A stretch of 64,000 nt of DNA from Rhynochetos jubatus (GCA_027574665.1 CM050654.1:28229722-28293721), one strand, 5' to 3'. Positions 53,303 to 64,000 are shown, numbered from the stretch's first letter. Made by a program: numbers and translations. The notes: a model not told the origin generated them from the letters alone.

Positions 53303-55605
53303 AATAGAGACAGGCACTCCACAGAGCAGACACACAAACAGACTTTCATTAGAGAATGCAGTCCCGAAAGCCTGTTTTACAAAAGACTTTGCTGATTGGA
53401 CTCAGTCATTTGAACAGTGATGGATACAGGGTATGTTCCACAAGAGCCTAGAAAGAAAGGTGCAGCAGTATCAGCAATGAGATGCAGACACTGCACAATT
53501 CTGTAATAGTAACAGGTTGAAGCACGTAAGCAGCCATAACCTGAATCTTTAACATCTACTGGATAAATCATTAGCATTTTTTGTGTGTGTGTGAAAAGCA
53601 GTGCCCAGAAATGCTGAGAACTGTGTGTTTTCAAAAAGCAGACTCCTATTTGCCTGGATGCTCTTCCTATTCCCTCCAGCTTATCAGTTTGCCAACATTT
53701 CTGTTCTTAATTACTGAAATTTCAGGTGCATTCTGAGACTTTCAATTTGCAGACTTTCACATCAACATCTCAGGCAATGAGGGTGTCAAGGAAAGCCCTG
53801 GGGTATAAAACCAAATTTTCCAATTCACATTCACAGTGGTGGGAGACAAATATGCAAGCAGAGGCATTCAATTTCCATTAATGCTTGTGGGACATGTCTT
53901 GAGATTTCTGTGCTAAAAATGAGAGGTTATTATAATCTATATGTTTCCTTGCTTATGAATGCTCACAGGTTTACCCATGAAGATGGAAATTTTCATAATC
54001 AATAGCCTCTATTTTTGTTTATTAGTTACTGTCGCAGACCAGCGCTTCTGTTGATTAAGGGCAATGAAATCAAATCTATTGCCAAGGCAGTGAATAACCT
54101 GGTTCAAAGTCTATGGGGATCGTTTGTGGCTTTTCCAAGCCCTGTGTGAAAGGTAGTGGTATTGCTCTAGAAACATTTAAAGGACCAGTTTGCAGCCTCA
54201 AAATATATCTCATAATGAGTTAAAGATAGGTCAAGGCCATTCTCAGACCCAGACTCACCATTCACAGCTGTAAGTCACTTTGCCTTTATGTGGGCTAGCA
54301 AGCTCTCAGCCTCTCCAGAAGGGACAGCCCACACATATTTTAGTCTTTTTGCCAGAAGCCCCAGCTGCCATTGCAGCAGGTGGAGAAACTGGGAATGATG
54401 GAGCTGAGAGGCCCTGCTCATGGCACAGGGGCAGCATCAGGGTCTGCTCCCTTCGAGGAGGGCAGGGCTTGCACCTGGGCTACTGATGAACTACAGCTGG
54501 CAGTGCAGTTGAAAGCATGCAGCTTATAAGGCTTGCTTTGTTCCTGACCCTCATCCTTTCTCTACAGCTGAGGAAGGGCCTGAAGTCCAGCCTTGCAGCC
54601 TGGTTTCCTTTGGGTCAATGTTTCCACATGGCATGGACCACACTGCTTCCCTACCTATCCAGAAGAAAAACTTAATCTGCTTGTAGGTGATGAGGAAAAG
54701 AAGTCTCCACAAATTGCTCTGCTTAACTGCTAATTCCTTTGACAGCTGGCATTTGGAGTATAAGAGGCCCAAAATAAAACATTCTTAGCATGCTGAATAT
54801 GGATTAAATCCTGTACGGTGCAAAGCACCTTCTCCAGGGAGATGAACACCTTTGACCCCAAAGATGGCTTTGCATAGATCACTGCTTCCCCAGACTGACC
54901 CTTAGACCTGGTGGCGTTTATTTGTGTGAGCCCTTCACCTTATTTGAGCTGTCCATTTCCTTGGAACTGGGTCACTGCAGTCTAAAGGAAGAGGGCAAAA
55001 GCTGCAGTCTGAACAGAGATTGCCAAACCTGTGGAATTCCTCATATTTTGTAAGAAATCAGGCATCTGCTGCTGCACACCTGAGCAGAGGTGGAAGGAGG
55101 CAAATTTAAAAATTATGCATTTTAAAATCAGGAAGTTTAGATTCCTGATATCAGGCTAGCTCTCTTTTATATCAGAAGAAGAAGAAAAAAAGAAACTGGA
55201 GGTCTATTCACAGCACAATATTTGTACTGAATCCCAGCCAACAAAATTGAAGCCCAACTCCAGTTTTGGTAGCAGACTACTTAAGTATTCCACTTTATTC
55301 CAGCCACACACGAATGTCCATTATCTATGAACTATGGAGTAAATATACATGCACCACCTAACATCAGCAGGCTGAATTACTGGCTCATCTGCCTCTCCAT
55401 TGAGTATACAGAGAGCCCACTCAGAGCAATGGGATGTCTAAGCCAGGCATGGGATGTGCCAGAGGTTGGATGGTGTGGCATCCCTGTATAGAGGCAGAAT
55501 ACATTTGCAGGGTTCACAGAGTTAAATATTTTAAACCTGAAACAGTAGTCTGCTCCCATCTGGATTGCCAGGATCATACTGTATTTAGAGAATGAATAAA
55601 AATTC

Positions 55606-55638
55606 CTTATCAGCCGCAGGTGAATACAAGGAGATAAG
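55606..55638 (+). promoter_or_regulatory. Candidate erythroid enhancer: GATA / E-box / GATA
   Basis: CTTATC at 55606-55611, CAGGTG at 55617-55622 and AGATAAG at 55632-55638 lie within 33 bases. The E-box is followed nine bases later by AGATAA. This matches the published TAL1-E2A-LMO2-LDB1-GATA1 composite motif (CAGGTG, then GATA about one helical turn downstream). It lies about 2.3 kb inside intron 1 of GYPC, an erythroid gene, which raises its credibility. Function is inferred. Confidence 0.5.
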
Positions 55639-56094
55639 CAAAGAACATGAGCAATTAGGTAGCTTAACACTGCTTGCTTTACATCAGTAGGAAGCTGCTC
55701 TGTGGTCTCACCTGCAGGTACTTAGCAAAGAATTAATATGTTCAGTATAGTCAAAGGTTTTTACCGATTCTTTATGCATTTTCACACCCATTTTAAAGAT
55801 TTTCAGTATGGTTATGAAGGAAATTGGTTTTCCCAATTACTCTGCCTCTCTGGTAAACATCTGCTGTCCATGCTGTGCAGTGCTTGTCAGTACACTGATC
55901 ATTCAATATCTTGTGTCTTGTAAAATCTTTTGGAATTTTACTAAGAAATAAGAGCCTTTTCCCCAAGACATACCCTGAGAACCTCAACCATTATAAAAAC
56001 AATGCACCAAACCTGCATTGTACAGGAATATAGTACTACCAGACTTCCCTCTAATTTAGTTTTGTTCTTCATCTGTAAATTTGATCCATGTAAT

Positions 56095-56160
56095 TAAAAA
56101 AAAAACCCCAACAACAAAAAAAGCCAAACCCCAAAACTATCAAACAAAACCCCAAAATCC
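56095..56160 (+). repeat. A/C-rich low-complexity tract
   Basis: The strand is almost entirely A and C, with runs such as AAAACCCC. Such tracts are common in bird DNA and may descend from a retroposon tail. No adjoining retroposon body was recognised. Confidence 0.7.
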
Positions 56161-56381
56161 AAGAGACACAGACTGAAACAAAGTACAGGAACATCCTGGC
56201 TGAATCAGTAAGGGAAATTATGAGGGCAAATAAAGACAGGTAGACACCATTTTTCAGTCAGAATTATTTCTAGCTTGATTGCAAGACATTTATTTTCACT
56301 GGCAATCATATGATCTTAAAATGATTCAAGCTGAGAATTCAAAAACCGAGAGAACCTGATGCATCAGCCTTTTTTCATTAT

Positions 56382-56450
56382 GAACACACAGAAGGCCCTA
56401 CGAGGTACTAACTCCTCATCCAGATTCACCCTAGGGCCTTCTGTGGGTTC
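56382..56450. repeat. Strong hairpin with 19-base arms
   Basis: CACAGAAGGCCCTA (56387-56400) is the exact reverse complement of 56432-56445. The pairing extends by four more bases outward after one mismatch, giving 18 of 19 pairs around a 31-base loop. It lies in GYPC intron 1, downstream of an A/C-rich tract. Confidence 0.9.
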
Positions 56451-57757
56451 CTCTGACAACCCGGATCTGTTGGAGAAGTGATTTTTAATGTATTCAGGAC
56501 TGTAGAGCTGGTCCTGGACTTGTCACCTGGCCAAGCCTCTCACTTAAGATACAAATTTGGATCTGGACCCTTGTTGATATTGCACAATGAGGAAAATAGA
56601 CCTCAGTGAGTCACAACCACCCTCCTGCACATGCTTGGAAAGCACCAATAGCAGTAATTTACTTAAGCTTTTCCAAACACAAACTCTCAAAATCTTGAAT
56701 TAGCCTGTATGTTTCTTTCCTAGCAATAATAGAAAAGAAGCTGTAATAGAAACAATAGAAAAAAAGTTATAATATTTTAAACTGCTGAATAAAATAGAAT
56801 AAAATTTAATATAAAGTTGGCATCTAATCTTTCTTGTTGGTTAGATCTTGCAAAAAGGATTAAAGGGTAAATAGAAATTACTGGTTGGGATTCTAGAGAT
56901 GCTGCTCACTGTGTCATTTCTGCTGGATTGGCCTGCCTCATTCAGAGCTTGGGAAACATCATCAGTGTCCACATCCATACAGACCAAATATTCTTAGAGC
57001 AATCTCTGAATCAAACCTGAATTGCAGGCAGCTCCTAGCCATGCCCTCTGTACTTTCAGTCTTCATTAGTAATACTGTGGTATGATAAACAATTTTGCTA
57101 TTGGCAGTTTGTTTATTAAAAATAATACAAAATTTCTGTCTTGAATTAAAGCAGGAAAGATTATACTAAAGCCATAAAAAAAAGATATGGAGCTGCTCTT
57201 GCAGCACCAAAACCTCTGAGTTTTCTTATTGACTTTTATCAGTTTATCAAAACAGAATCCACCTTCTTCCCCTTGGCTTTCTTACTGTCTCAAAATTATT
57301 GCTGCCATGCTGCAGCTAAGCCTCTGTGCTCAGTTGCCTGTTTGGGCCAAATTCTCTATTTTCAAATTTACCAAAATATGCAGAATTATGCCAGCAGAGG
57401 ACTTGCCCTCCTGTACTCTCTCTTGCTGAGAAACTAATTTGCTTGTCCTTAAGCCCACGTTTCCAAATTTCCAGGAGCAGAAACGCATTGTGGCTTTAAA
57501 TATAGACTGTCCGTTCGTGGCTTGTGGCTCATATTACACTCAGACAGCTTGAAACTCTAAACACAAGTTGGGCAGCACCATTAATATCTTAGAAAAGCGT
57601 CAGTACGCTTTCGAAATGCTTTATATTTTCATTCCTGAAGGCAGGGGGAGGGAAAAACATTCAAATGAAACTTTTCTAAGTCAGAGTTTAGGCGGAAACA
57701 TTCCTAACTTTGCTCGGTCCTGTTCAGGAGACGGAGTTTGCAGAGCCCGTTTCAGTT

Positions 57758-57776
57758 CACACACACACACAAACAC
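57758..57776 (+). repeat. (CA)n microsatellite
   Basis: About seven CA units followed by AAACA, close to GYPC exon 1. Confidence 0.85.
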
Positions 57777-57962
57777 AAAGAATAAGAAAGGAAAACAGTT
57801 TCATCACAACTTTTTCTCTTCAGGATTAGTCTCAGGCGTTCTATTTTTTGATTTCTTTTTTTTTTTTTCTGCATATGAAAAGCATTAGACAATCTTTTCC
57901 TTAAGCGGCAGACTGATAAATCCACTCTCATTGTAAGGAAGAGGGGGGGTAAGGGTACTCAC

Positions 57963-57996
57963 GTGGTTGAGATGTCGTATTGTTTTGGTAACTCAT
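57963..57996 (-). CDS. GYPC: GYPC exon 1, coding part: N-terminal glycosylated ectodomain
   Basis: The exon encodes eleven residues, MSYQNNTTSQP, plus the first base of a histidine codon, and ends at a strong donor (GTGAGT). Start choice: an in-frame TAA lies one codon upstream of the ATG (58002-58000), and there is an A at -3. The Asn-Asn-Thr-Thr run holds two overlapping N-X-T sequons, parallel to the single N-glycan near the N terminus of human glycophorin C. There is no signal peptide, as expected for this family, whose membrane segment acts as an internal signal with the N terminus outside. Serines and threonines offer O-glycan sites. The exon was assigned by phase, donor, position and composition, not by strong sequence identity, because glycophorin ectodomains diverge quickly. 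A chance ATG before a donor is the main alternative, so a transcript would settle it. Confidence 0.68.
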
Positions 57997-58300
57997 AATT
58001 TACGCCTTTGAAAAATGCCTTATTTGTGTTGACAGTCTCTCTTCCCAGCTCAGAACCGACGGCGGGATTGAACAGAACAGCTGGAAGAGCCCAGGAAAAT
58101 GCTTCTCTTGTTCGGGCTCTCCTTGCCTGGCTCCTGACCCCTTTACAACTGGAAAAGGAAACAGCACATGTGTCATTCTCTTTTGCCTGTGTAGCTCACA
58201 TGAGCGGGGAGGGGCACCCATTTGCAGATAGCAGTAACTGTATTCAAGTTTTGCAAGTTGGATGTATTCCACCCCTTTGCTTTTACTAGCCAGCAACCAG
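57997..58300 (-). promoter_or_regulatory. GYPC: Putative GYPC 5' UTR and proximal promoter
   Basis: The region directly upstream of the exon 1 ATG is richer in CpG than its surroundings (for example 58057-58066). It contains a GGGGAGGGGC box at 58206-58215 overlapping a CACCC element at 58215-58219, followed seven bases later by a WGATAR site (AGATAG, 58226-58231). CACCC/Sp1-type boxes next to GATA sites are typical of erythroid promoters. No clear TATA box is seen at a fitting distance. The transcription start is unknown, so the split between UTR and promoter is open. Confidence 0.45.
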
Positions 58301-58643
58301 TGGAAAGAAAACACTCTTTTCATTCTTAGCCAAATGTAGACGCACCTATTAGATTTGCTTCCCAAACCCCTACCCACCACAGTTGATATTATTTCTTTTA
58401 AGTGCAAAACTTGCTGCTGACTCCCTTCCCAAAATGCCCATCATCAGTGGGCAAGATCAAAAGCAGGGCTTTCAATTATCGTTGCCCAGCAGTATCCTTA
58501 CACTCACAATCTAACTGATTCTCTCCTTTTAACTAGTGAAAATGGAGAATGATATTTACTGGGTCAGAGTAGTTACATCAGCCTACAACATGAATCTACA
58601 CTGTGCTTAGAACAAGGAGGAACCTGTGGCTGTGTCACAGCCA

Positions 58644-58745
58644 ACTCTAGTCCTGGCTCTGACACAGGCTTCTTACGGCACCTTGGGCAAAGCATTTAAT
58701 CTCTGCCTCAGTTTGGCATTTGCAGAATAAAGATGTTACAACTGA
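58644..58745 (+). mobile_element. Old MIR-like SINE fragment
   Basis: The order of motifs follows the MIR core and 3' part: TCCTGGCTCTGACAC, CACCTTGGGCAAAGCATTTAA, CTCTGCCTCAGTTT, then an A/T-rich end with AATAAAGATG. MIR is a tRNA-derived SINE family active early in amniote history, and copies in birds are few and decayed. No target duplication is visible, as expected for its age. Confidence 0.7.
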
Positions 58746-61700
58746 TTTCCTCCTAGTCTTAGAATTTTATTTCAATATGCAGGCAAGCATTGTTTATAAA
58801 TAGTCTGAATGGGTTAATTTACTCCTACTCCGCAACAAATTTTTCAGCCTGAACTAGGCTACCAGCTCCCTCGTTTATATGGTTACCATTTAAAGCTGTC
58901 TGTTTGGCTATCTGCAAGCTACATTTCAATCAGCAGTATGTGGAAGTAAGTGTGCATACACAGGCAGCCTGTGGTTGACATGGGCTAAGACTTCTAGGTC
59001 ATACCAAAATCCAAGTAATTTGTAACACGTATGTCTTAGACACTAAAAGAGTGGACAAGGTTTTCATTTTCCTGGTCTTCATGAGTCAGGATGAATTAAC
59101 CTCCCGCCTGTGACAGCAAAAACACAGTAACCATCGGAATGGAAGTGGAAAAAAACAGAGTCATGAAATTCAGTCTGAGACTCATCCTGTTTTGCAAAAC
59201 TGTCGCAGGATATTTCTGTGCAATCATCTCAGTGACCTCCTACAAGAAATCAGTGTTGCAAACTTGGTTCACAGTATTTATTTAACAGCTATAAGGTGGA
59301 AAAAACTGACTTATTTACATGCCAATGACAAATAACAGCCTGTTTGTGAGCACGGATAGAGTAAATGACTTCAGTCAGCATTTTCCACACTCTGAGCTTG
59401 TGGTAGAGAGCCCTGGAACATTTAGTGATAGACAGAGCAAAGCAAGGCATAAAACAATGAGGGGAAAATAATAGCAAAAACTCCTGACGTTGCTCCACTG
59501 GCTTCAACTCTATAGCGCAGCACTGATTTACGCCAGATAGCTTCTCTGTGAAAATAGTGTTGGGCATGTTATCTATTACTTCTTCTTCTATATTTGAAGC
59601 ACAACATGCACAGGTAAAACTGGGGCATGAGAATTGTTGTCCTGCAAAGTTATTACATTTAAATCTTTCGACACTCTGATCCCTGCGAAATTTCAGAACT
59701 GCTGTCGAGAAAAGACTTCTCAGCCGCTGCAGTTGAATTGAAGGATGGAAGATATTGATGCCTTCATTATGTTACTGCCAGTGGTCTAGTGGTCCTGGTT
59801 CTTCCCAGGAGTTTTGTGGCAGACTACTCTAGATGGCATAAACTACTCAAGTGGGCTGCCCCAAACTGGTCCTGATTAGCTCCTAGTGCTTAACCCCTTT
59901 GCATCTGTGCAACACTTCCTGCATCTGTGTTTGTTCTTATTAAGGTTGCTCTCTTACCACCAAAATCACTGAGGGAGTTACACCCAAGTTTACATAAGAG
60001 GATTCTTGCAGAACCAAGCCCACATGGGGAAGTCCACTTTAATACCTTTACACCTTCATTTTTCTTAGGACTTCTATCTTTGCTTGTAGACAAGACTGGG
60101 ATTCCCAGGAAATCAGAGACCCTGGGACCCATTTCCCAAGGCTGTTGCTTGCCCTCAAGCAGGCTATTAAAGAGACCTTCCCTGACCTTTCCCACTCATT
60201 GTTAATAGGAAATATGTGAGGTTCAAAAGGGAAGCAAGCACTACAGCTCCACGCAGCCCAGCATGCTTCCGGAGGAGGCTGAGGCCAGGTCGAGAAACAA
60301 AGAGCAGTCCAGTGCTCTCTGCCTGCCCTGATCCTCAGCTGACTGCCCCTGGGGACAGGAGGAACCAAAGGAACCCAGAGGAAATGATGGGAGCAGGGTG
60401 GTGTTGGTGAAAATATGTGATTAATGCTTAATTTCCAGCTTGTCTGAACTCTCTCCTAAACTTTAAATACAGTGGTTGCTTCTGGCAAAAAAAAGCGCCT
60501 CCCGTAAAGGTGAAAGGGTGAAGATAACACAAGGGTAGCTGAAAGCACTTTTTTATCTAAGGGCTGTGGTATTCGTACAGGATCCACTGAATCTGTGGGA
60601 CAGTGCAGGTATATTGGGAACTTTGTGTGTCAACTGTGTGGCTTTCAACAGCCAATTATCTGATGATCTGGGGCCACCATGTTCCCATTATCCTACAGAA
60701 GAGGTGTCGGTTTCCCGCCCTGGTGAATACTTTTCTGTCTCCAACCTTTGAAAGCTCAGAGTGTTTTTCTGAGCAAGGAGACCAAAATTCCCTTTTTGTC
60801 TCAGCAGTGCTCTCAGACGTGACAGTCCTTTCAGGTCCAAGAGCGTTAGCTCAGAAGTGGGACCCGTTTTGCCTCTGATACTGCAACTTATCCTTTCCCT
60901 CTTAAGCACAGCTCTGTAATGAATTCATAGTCAGGCCCACATGGTTGCTCTCTTTGATACCATCTTGCTTCAAGATAAATGATATTTCACAGTCACTCAG
61001 GCTTGGCAAGATGATGCCACGTACCGCAGCTGTTTTTCCCAACAGGAAGGGAAGGTTTAGGCCGCACTCGAAGTAAAATAAATAAATAAGCCAGAGGAAA
61101 AAGTCTCTCTTCAGGAAGTTATGACTGACAATAGGATATTGGACTAGAAATCCCTGTCTTCACCAGATTTTCAGGTCAAAATCATCTTAAAAGTTGCTTA
61201 TCTGTTACCTGGACTGTCCTTGTGTAACTTGAACCATGGGCTTGTCCCAGCCTGAGCTTTCTGGGAGGTTGGATCCTTCAGCAAGGGCTTCATCCTCTTT
61301 TCTACTCTTTCTCAGCTTGAACATAACCAAAGTTGAGATCCTTCTAATCACAGTGTGCATGCTTGACCAAAGCAGTAGCTGGGTTATGTCCAACTAAGGT
61401 GTTGGATAAGTGCGTGTGCTTTAAATCCATTCCTGAGTCTGCTTCCCACATTGCAGCAACACAGAACCAAACACAGAGACACTGGCAGATGACAATTTGT
61501 GAAATATAGTAACACTGTGGTATTTTCTCTCATTTTTACCTTGCATCTACTATCCTCTCTGGAGAAAAAGGCATCAGATGAAGACTACTTCTGTAAGCTC
61601 AAAAGCAAAAAGCTCTTGCTCTTCTTCTCTTCTGTATCTCTGGTCAATCCACAACTGGCAGACTTTATGCAGGATTGCAAACTAATTTTACTCAAAGGTA

Positions 61701-62512
61701 CTTATCCTAACAAATTAATGCTGTCCTGGTAATTATTACAAGCACACTTTATAATGACGTTAGTAGATATCTTCCTCATCATACTGATGTTGTAACAGTC
61801 TAACTTTAGTTATCAGACTGCTTTCCACAACCTTGGATTAATTATAAAAGCAGAGATACACTTCAGTGCAGACAGAGCGTAGTGTTTCAACCCACTATCT
61901 GAGCACAAAGCTGGCATGTGATTAAGGCATAGTTACATCGAATGAAACTAGGGCACCATGAGGATGTGTGTGATGACCCCAAGACCCTGTCACTTAACAC
62001 TGCTCTTATCACTCCTTTAAAAATAACTCAAAAAAATTCCTGTCTTAAGGGAGACTTGAATTTAATGTTTCTCATGGGCCATGTGATTTGAGTTGTTTGT
62101 ATTTAAGAACAATCTTAAACTTCCGTAGTTTTCTTCTTACATTCTGACCTTTGTGTGAGCAATCATGAAGATGTTGTGTTGACTGACTTAGTCAAGTGTC
62201 TTCCTTTGTTAAGTGATTAATTAAATAACTAGAAGACATAGTCGCCAATCTGCAGTTAATTAGAATTGCACCAGTAACTGAGTACTGCAGTGGGAAGAAC
62301 GAGCTTACTAACACTTAGCAAAGATCTGGGTCCTCCCAGGCTCCCTCACGGTGTGCTTTCCTCTGATCCCTGGCTGTATTGTTTGCAAATCCTTGAGACC
62401 ATTCCCAAAGTGGCAAGGGGTCACAGAATCCTGCATGAAGGACATCCCTTAGGACCACAAAGATGAGATTTGGAAGCTCCCAACGCAATGAACAATTTTA
62501 TGCTGCTAGTGT

Positions 62513-62557
62513 GGTTTGGTGGGTTTTTGTTTGGTTGGTTGTTTTGGGTTTTTTAAT
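62513..62557 (+). repeat. G/T-rich low-complexity tract
   Basis: An irregular GGTT/GTTT run ending in TTTTTTAATT. No wider element was recognised around it. Confidence 0.65.
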
Positions 62558-64000
62558 TACTAAATATTATTCTAAAAAAATTCCTAAATCAATAGACGTA
62601 GGATCCTGGTGTAAACTTGCAGCTACAGTGAAGAATTAAATTTTTCTTATCTGCTCACTGGTGTACTCTAAGGAAAAAGAAACATATGGTTTTTGACCCC
62701 TGCCATATGAACATGTGTGTCTTCCCAGTGTAGTCATGTGACTGGATGTACTAATATCCTGCAGACAGTTCAGCCCATTGCCTTTAAAAGACTATTCACA
62801 GGAATTAAGTAGATGAGAAAGTGACTGTTAAACCAGAGCTTCAGGAAGGACCCTCAAAGTCAAACCCAAGTATTAGACAAGTGATTTCCCGCTGTCTTTT
62901 AGCAAGACTCAAGTGGGTACCTTATTCTTCCTTTTAATTTTAAAGGAAATCCACCCACCCCTGCTTAATGAGTAGTTTGTAGTTCTTTCAAGCAGTAAAA
63001 TATTCATCTCTCTTAAAACACTGATAATAATTTTGGTTTACAAGCTTTGTACAGGGAGTGGGAGAGAGAGTTCCCAAAGTGCAACTAAGTGCACTGGATG
63101 TGGCTATCCTTGAGGTCCACTTGCCTGTGAATCCAGTTAAAATAGTATATGATCTTAAAAGCAGCTAATATGCTGTTCCTTTGATTTGTGCTAAGTGAGT
63201 TTTTATACAAAAATGGATATAGTTGTCTGCTGTGATGGGAGTAAAAATTTAGAATGGCCTATTCTAATAATAAATTGCATGCCGATCATTTTTTTTACTG
63301 CAGCAAAAGCAACTCAGCTGTATCTGATTGGCACTACTTCAAGACTTTTGACGTTCAGCAGGAGAAGAATATACAGCTGCAGAAACCAAAACAAAGCACA
63401 AAACTCTCAAACTGCACATGCTGGATGGCAACAAGCCCAACTGCAACAGCTCACCAGACCCACTGACAACTATTCAGGCACTGAGACACACAGTGAATGC
63501 TTTTGCTGACTAAATGACACAGTGAGTTTTGTTTAGTTTTAATGCAGAATCCAAACGCAGACTCTGGATACAATGTCATAGACTTCCTTGAAACTTACTT
63601 AAATGCCGTGTATGAATGTTGAATTTTTTTTGCTGTTGATTCTGCTGCACTCCCACATAGGCACGTTTTACCGTCCCTGTGTTCCTGTTGGATGTGGTAG
63701 CCATTACATTGCAAGAAAAAGGTGAGATGCTGAAAGAGAATATATAAGGATTACTCCTTTCTTGCAATGAGCAGCATGCAATGTCTACTGAGATATACAT
63801 ACTTCACTATGAAATCTGCAATGCTTTACTTAGGAATAGTATTCTTCCTTATTAAATCAAAGAGCTTCTCAGAAAGTTAAATTCAGGACAATAAACATAA
63901 CTGCAGGAAAATCACCTGAATAATCTAAGCATATATTTCCTCTACCAAGTACATTAATATTATTTTTGGCTTATGAAGTCAGGCTGAAAGGAGATCTAGA

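Larger units (their letters stand above)
33384..57962 (-). other. GYPC: GYPC intron 1
   Basis: This intron of about 24.6 kb joins exon 1 to the 51-base exon, phase 1 at both ends. It holds a CR1 tail near 43300, a possible ancient amniote repeat near 53220, a perfect 16-base inverted repeat at 47480-47512, a strong hairpin at 56382-56450, two GATA/E-box clusters (34493-34516 and 55606-55638), an AT microsatellite near 51740 and a C-run at 39842-39859. A phase 1-1 exon equivalent to human exon 2 was not recognised, but a 50-60 base low-complexity exon could be missed by eye. The longer open frames here (for example 40146-40511, 40256-40621 and 41645-42076) resemble no protein family. Confidence 0.7.
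57500..58210. promoter_or_regulatory. CpG-enriched stretch around GYPC exon 1
   Basis: Roughly eighteen CpG dinucleotides occur here, including clusters at 57510-57516, 57597-57612, 57692-57751 and 58057-58066, while neighbouring kilobases have very few. It is too weak to be a classical CpG island, but it fits a promoter region reaching into the start of intron 1. A CA repeat at 57758-57776 lies inside it. Confidence 0.4.
30500..58300 (-). other. GYPC: GYPC transcription unit, approximate limits
   Basis: Three exons on the minus strand join in one frame to give a 93-residue single-pass membrane protein. The phases agree: exon 1 ends one base into a codon, the 51-base exon supplies two bases, sixteen codons and one base, and the last exon supplies two bases and then the rest. 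All introns are GT/AG. A small gene with a very long first intron matches the human GYPC layout as I remember it. The outer limits are estimates: the 3' end is placed just beyond an AATAAA signal, and the 5' end is placed inside a CpG-enriched stretch because no start site can be read directly. The protein should link the membrane to the spectrin-actin skeleton through protein 4.1 and p55/MPP1. Confidence 0.85.
58300..64000. other. Upstream flank of GYPC
   Basis: It contains the MIR-like fragment at 58644-58745 and the G/T tract at 62513-62557. A moderately GC-rich patch at 60200-60400 has no protein or promoter signature that I recognise. No exon is supported. Confidence 0.6.

Noticed and set aside
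55145-55156. Palindrome CCTGATATCAGG
   Set aside because: Short and isolated; no site type fits with confidence.
57963-58180. Alternative reading of the exon 1 region in another frame (…NYELPKQYDISTT)
   Set aside because: Open for about 70 codons, but it lacks a suitable start, and its phase at the donor does not match the next exon.
58000-58407. 135-codon open frame on the minus strand upstream of GYPC exon 1
   Set aside because: It ends in a stop just before the GYPC ATG, has no family resemblance, and covers the probable 5' UTR/promoter.
62410-62460. CR1-like end (TCACAGAATCCT…)
   Set aside because: Only a few bases match, and the expected neighbouring blocks are absent.

Overview
This window is vertebrate nuclear DNA, most probably from a bird. 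It is AT-rich with scattered short open frames, has no operons or ribosome-binding sites, and carries split exons with GT/AG splice sites. Its repeats point to birds: two 5'-truncated CR1 LINE tails, one solo LTR of the avian ERVL type, and few other recent insertions. The species cannot be named from the sequence alone.

One protein gene is recognisable. It lies on the minus strand and is best read as glycophorin C (GYPC), the red-cell membrane sialoglycoprotein that anchors the 4.1R/p55 (MPP1) complex. Three coding exons join in matching phase: exon 1 at 57996-57963, a 51-base middle exon at 33383-33333, and the last coding exon at 31191-30995. The introns are about 24.6 kb and 2.1 kb. The predicted protein has 93 residues: a 29-residue ectodomain with an N-glycosylation site and no signal peptide, one membrane segment (about residues 24-46), and a 47-residue tail with the protein 4.1 binding region and a C-terminal PDZ ligand. 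No counterpart of the duplicated human ectodomain exon 2 was found.

Layout: 1-8922 is gene-free; 8923-9737 is a solo ERVL-type LTR with a 5-bp target duplication; 9738-26467 is gene-free; 26468-27128 is a CR1 tail; 27129-30490 is gene-free sequence downstream of GYPC; about 30500-58300 is the GYPC transcription unit; 58300-64000 is upstream flank with an old MIR-like SINE. The first GYPC intron holds a CR1 tail, a possible ancient amniote repeat, two strong inverted repeats (47480-47512 and 56382-56450), and two clusters pairing GATA sites with a CAGGTG E-box. One of these, at 55606-55638, has the spacing described for TAL1/GATA1 complexes. A CpG-enriched stretch surrounds exon 1.

No CRISPR array, bacterial element, tRNA or rRNA gene was seen. 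The main observations are the compact avian GYPC structure, the candidate erythroid enhancer in its first intron, and the two hairpins.
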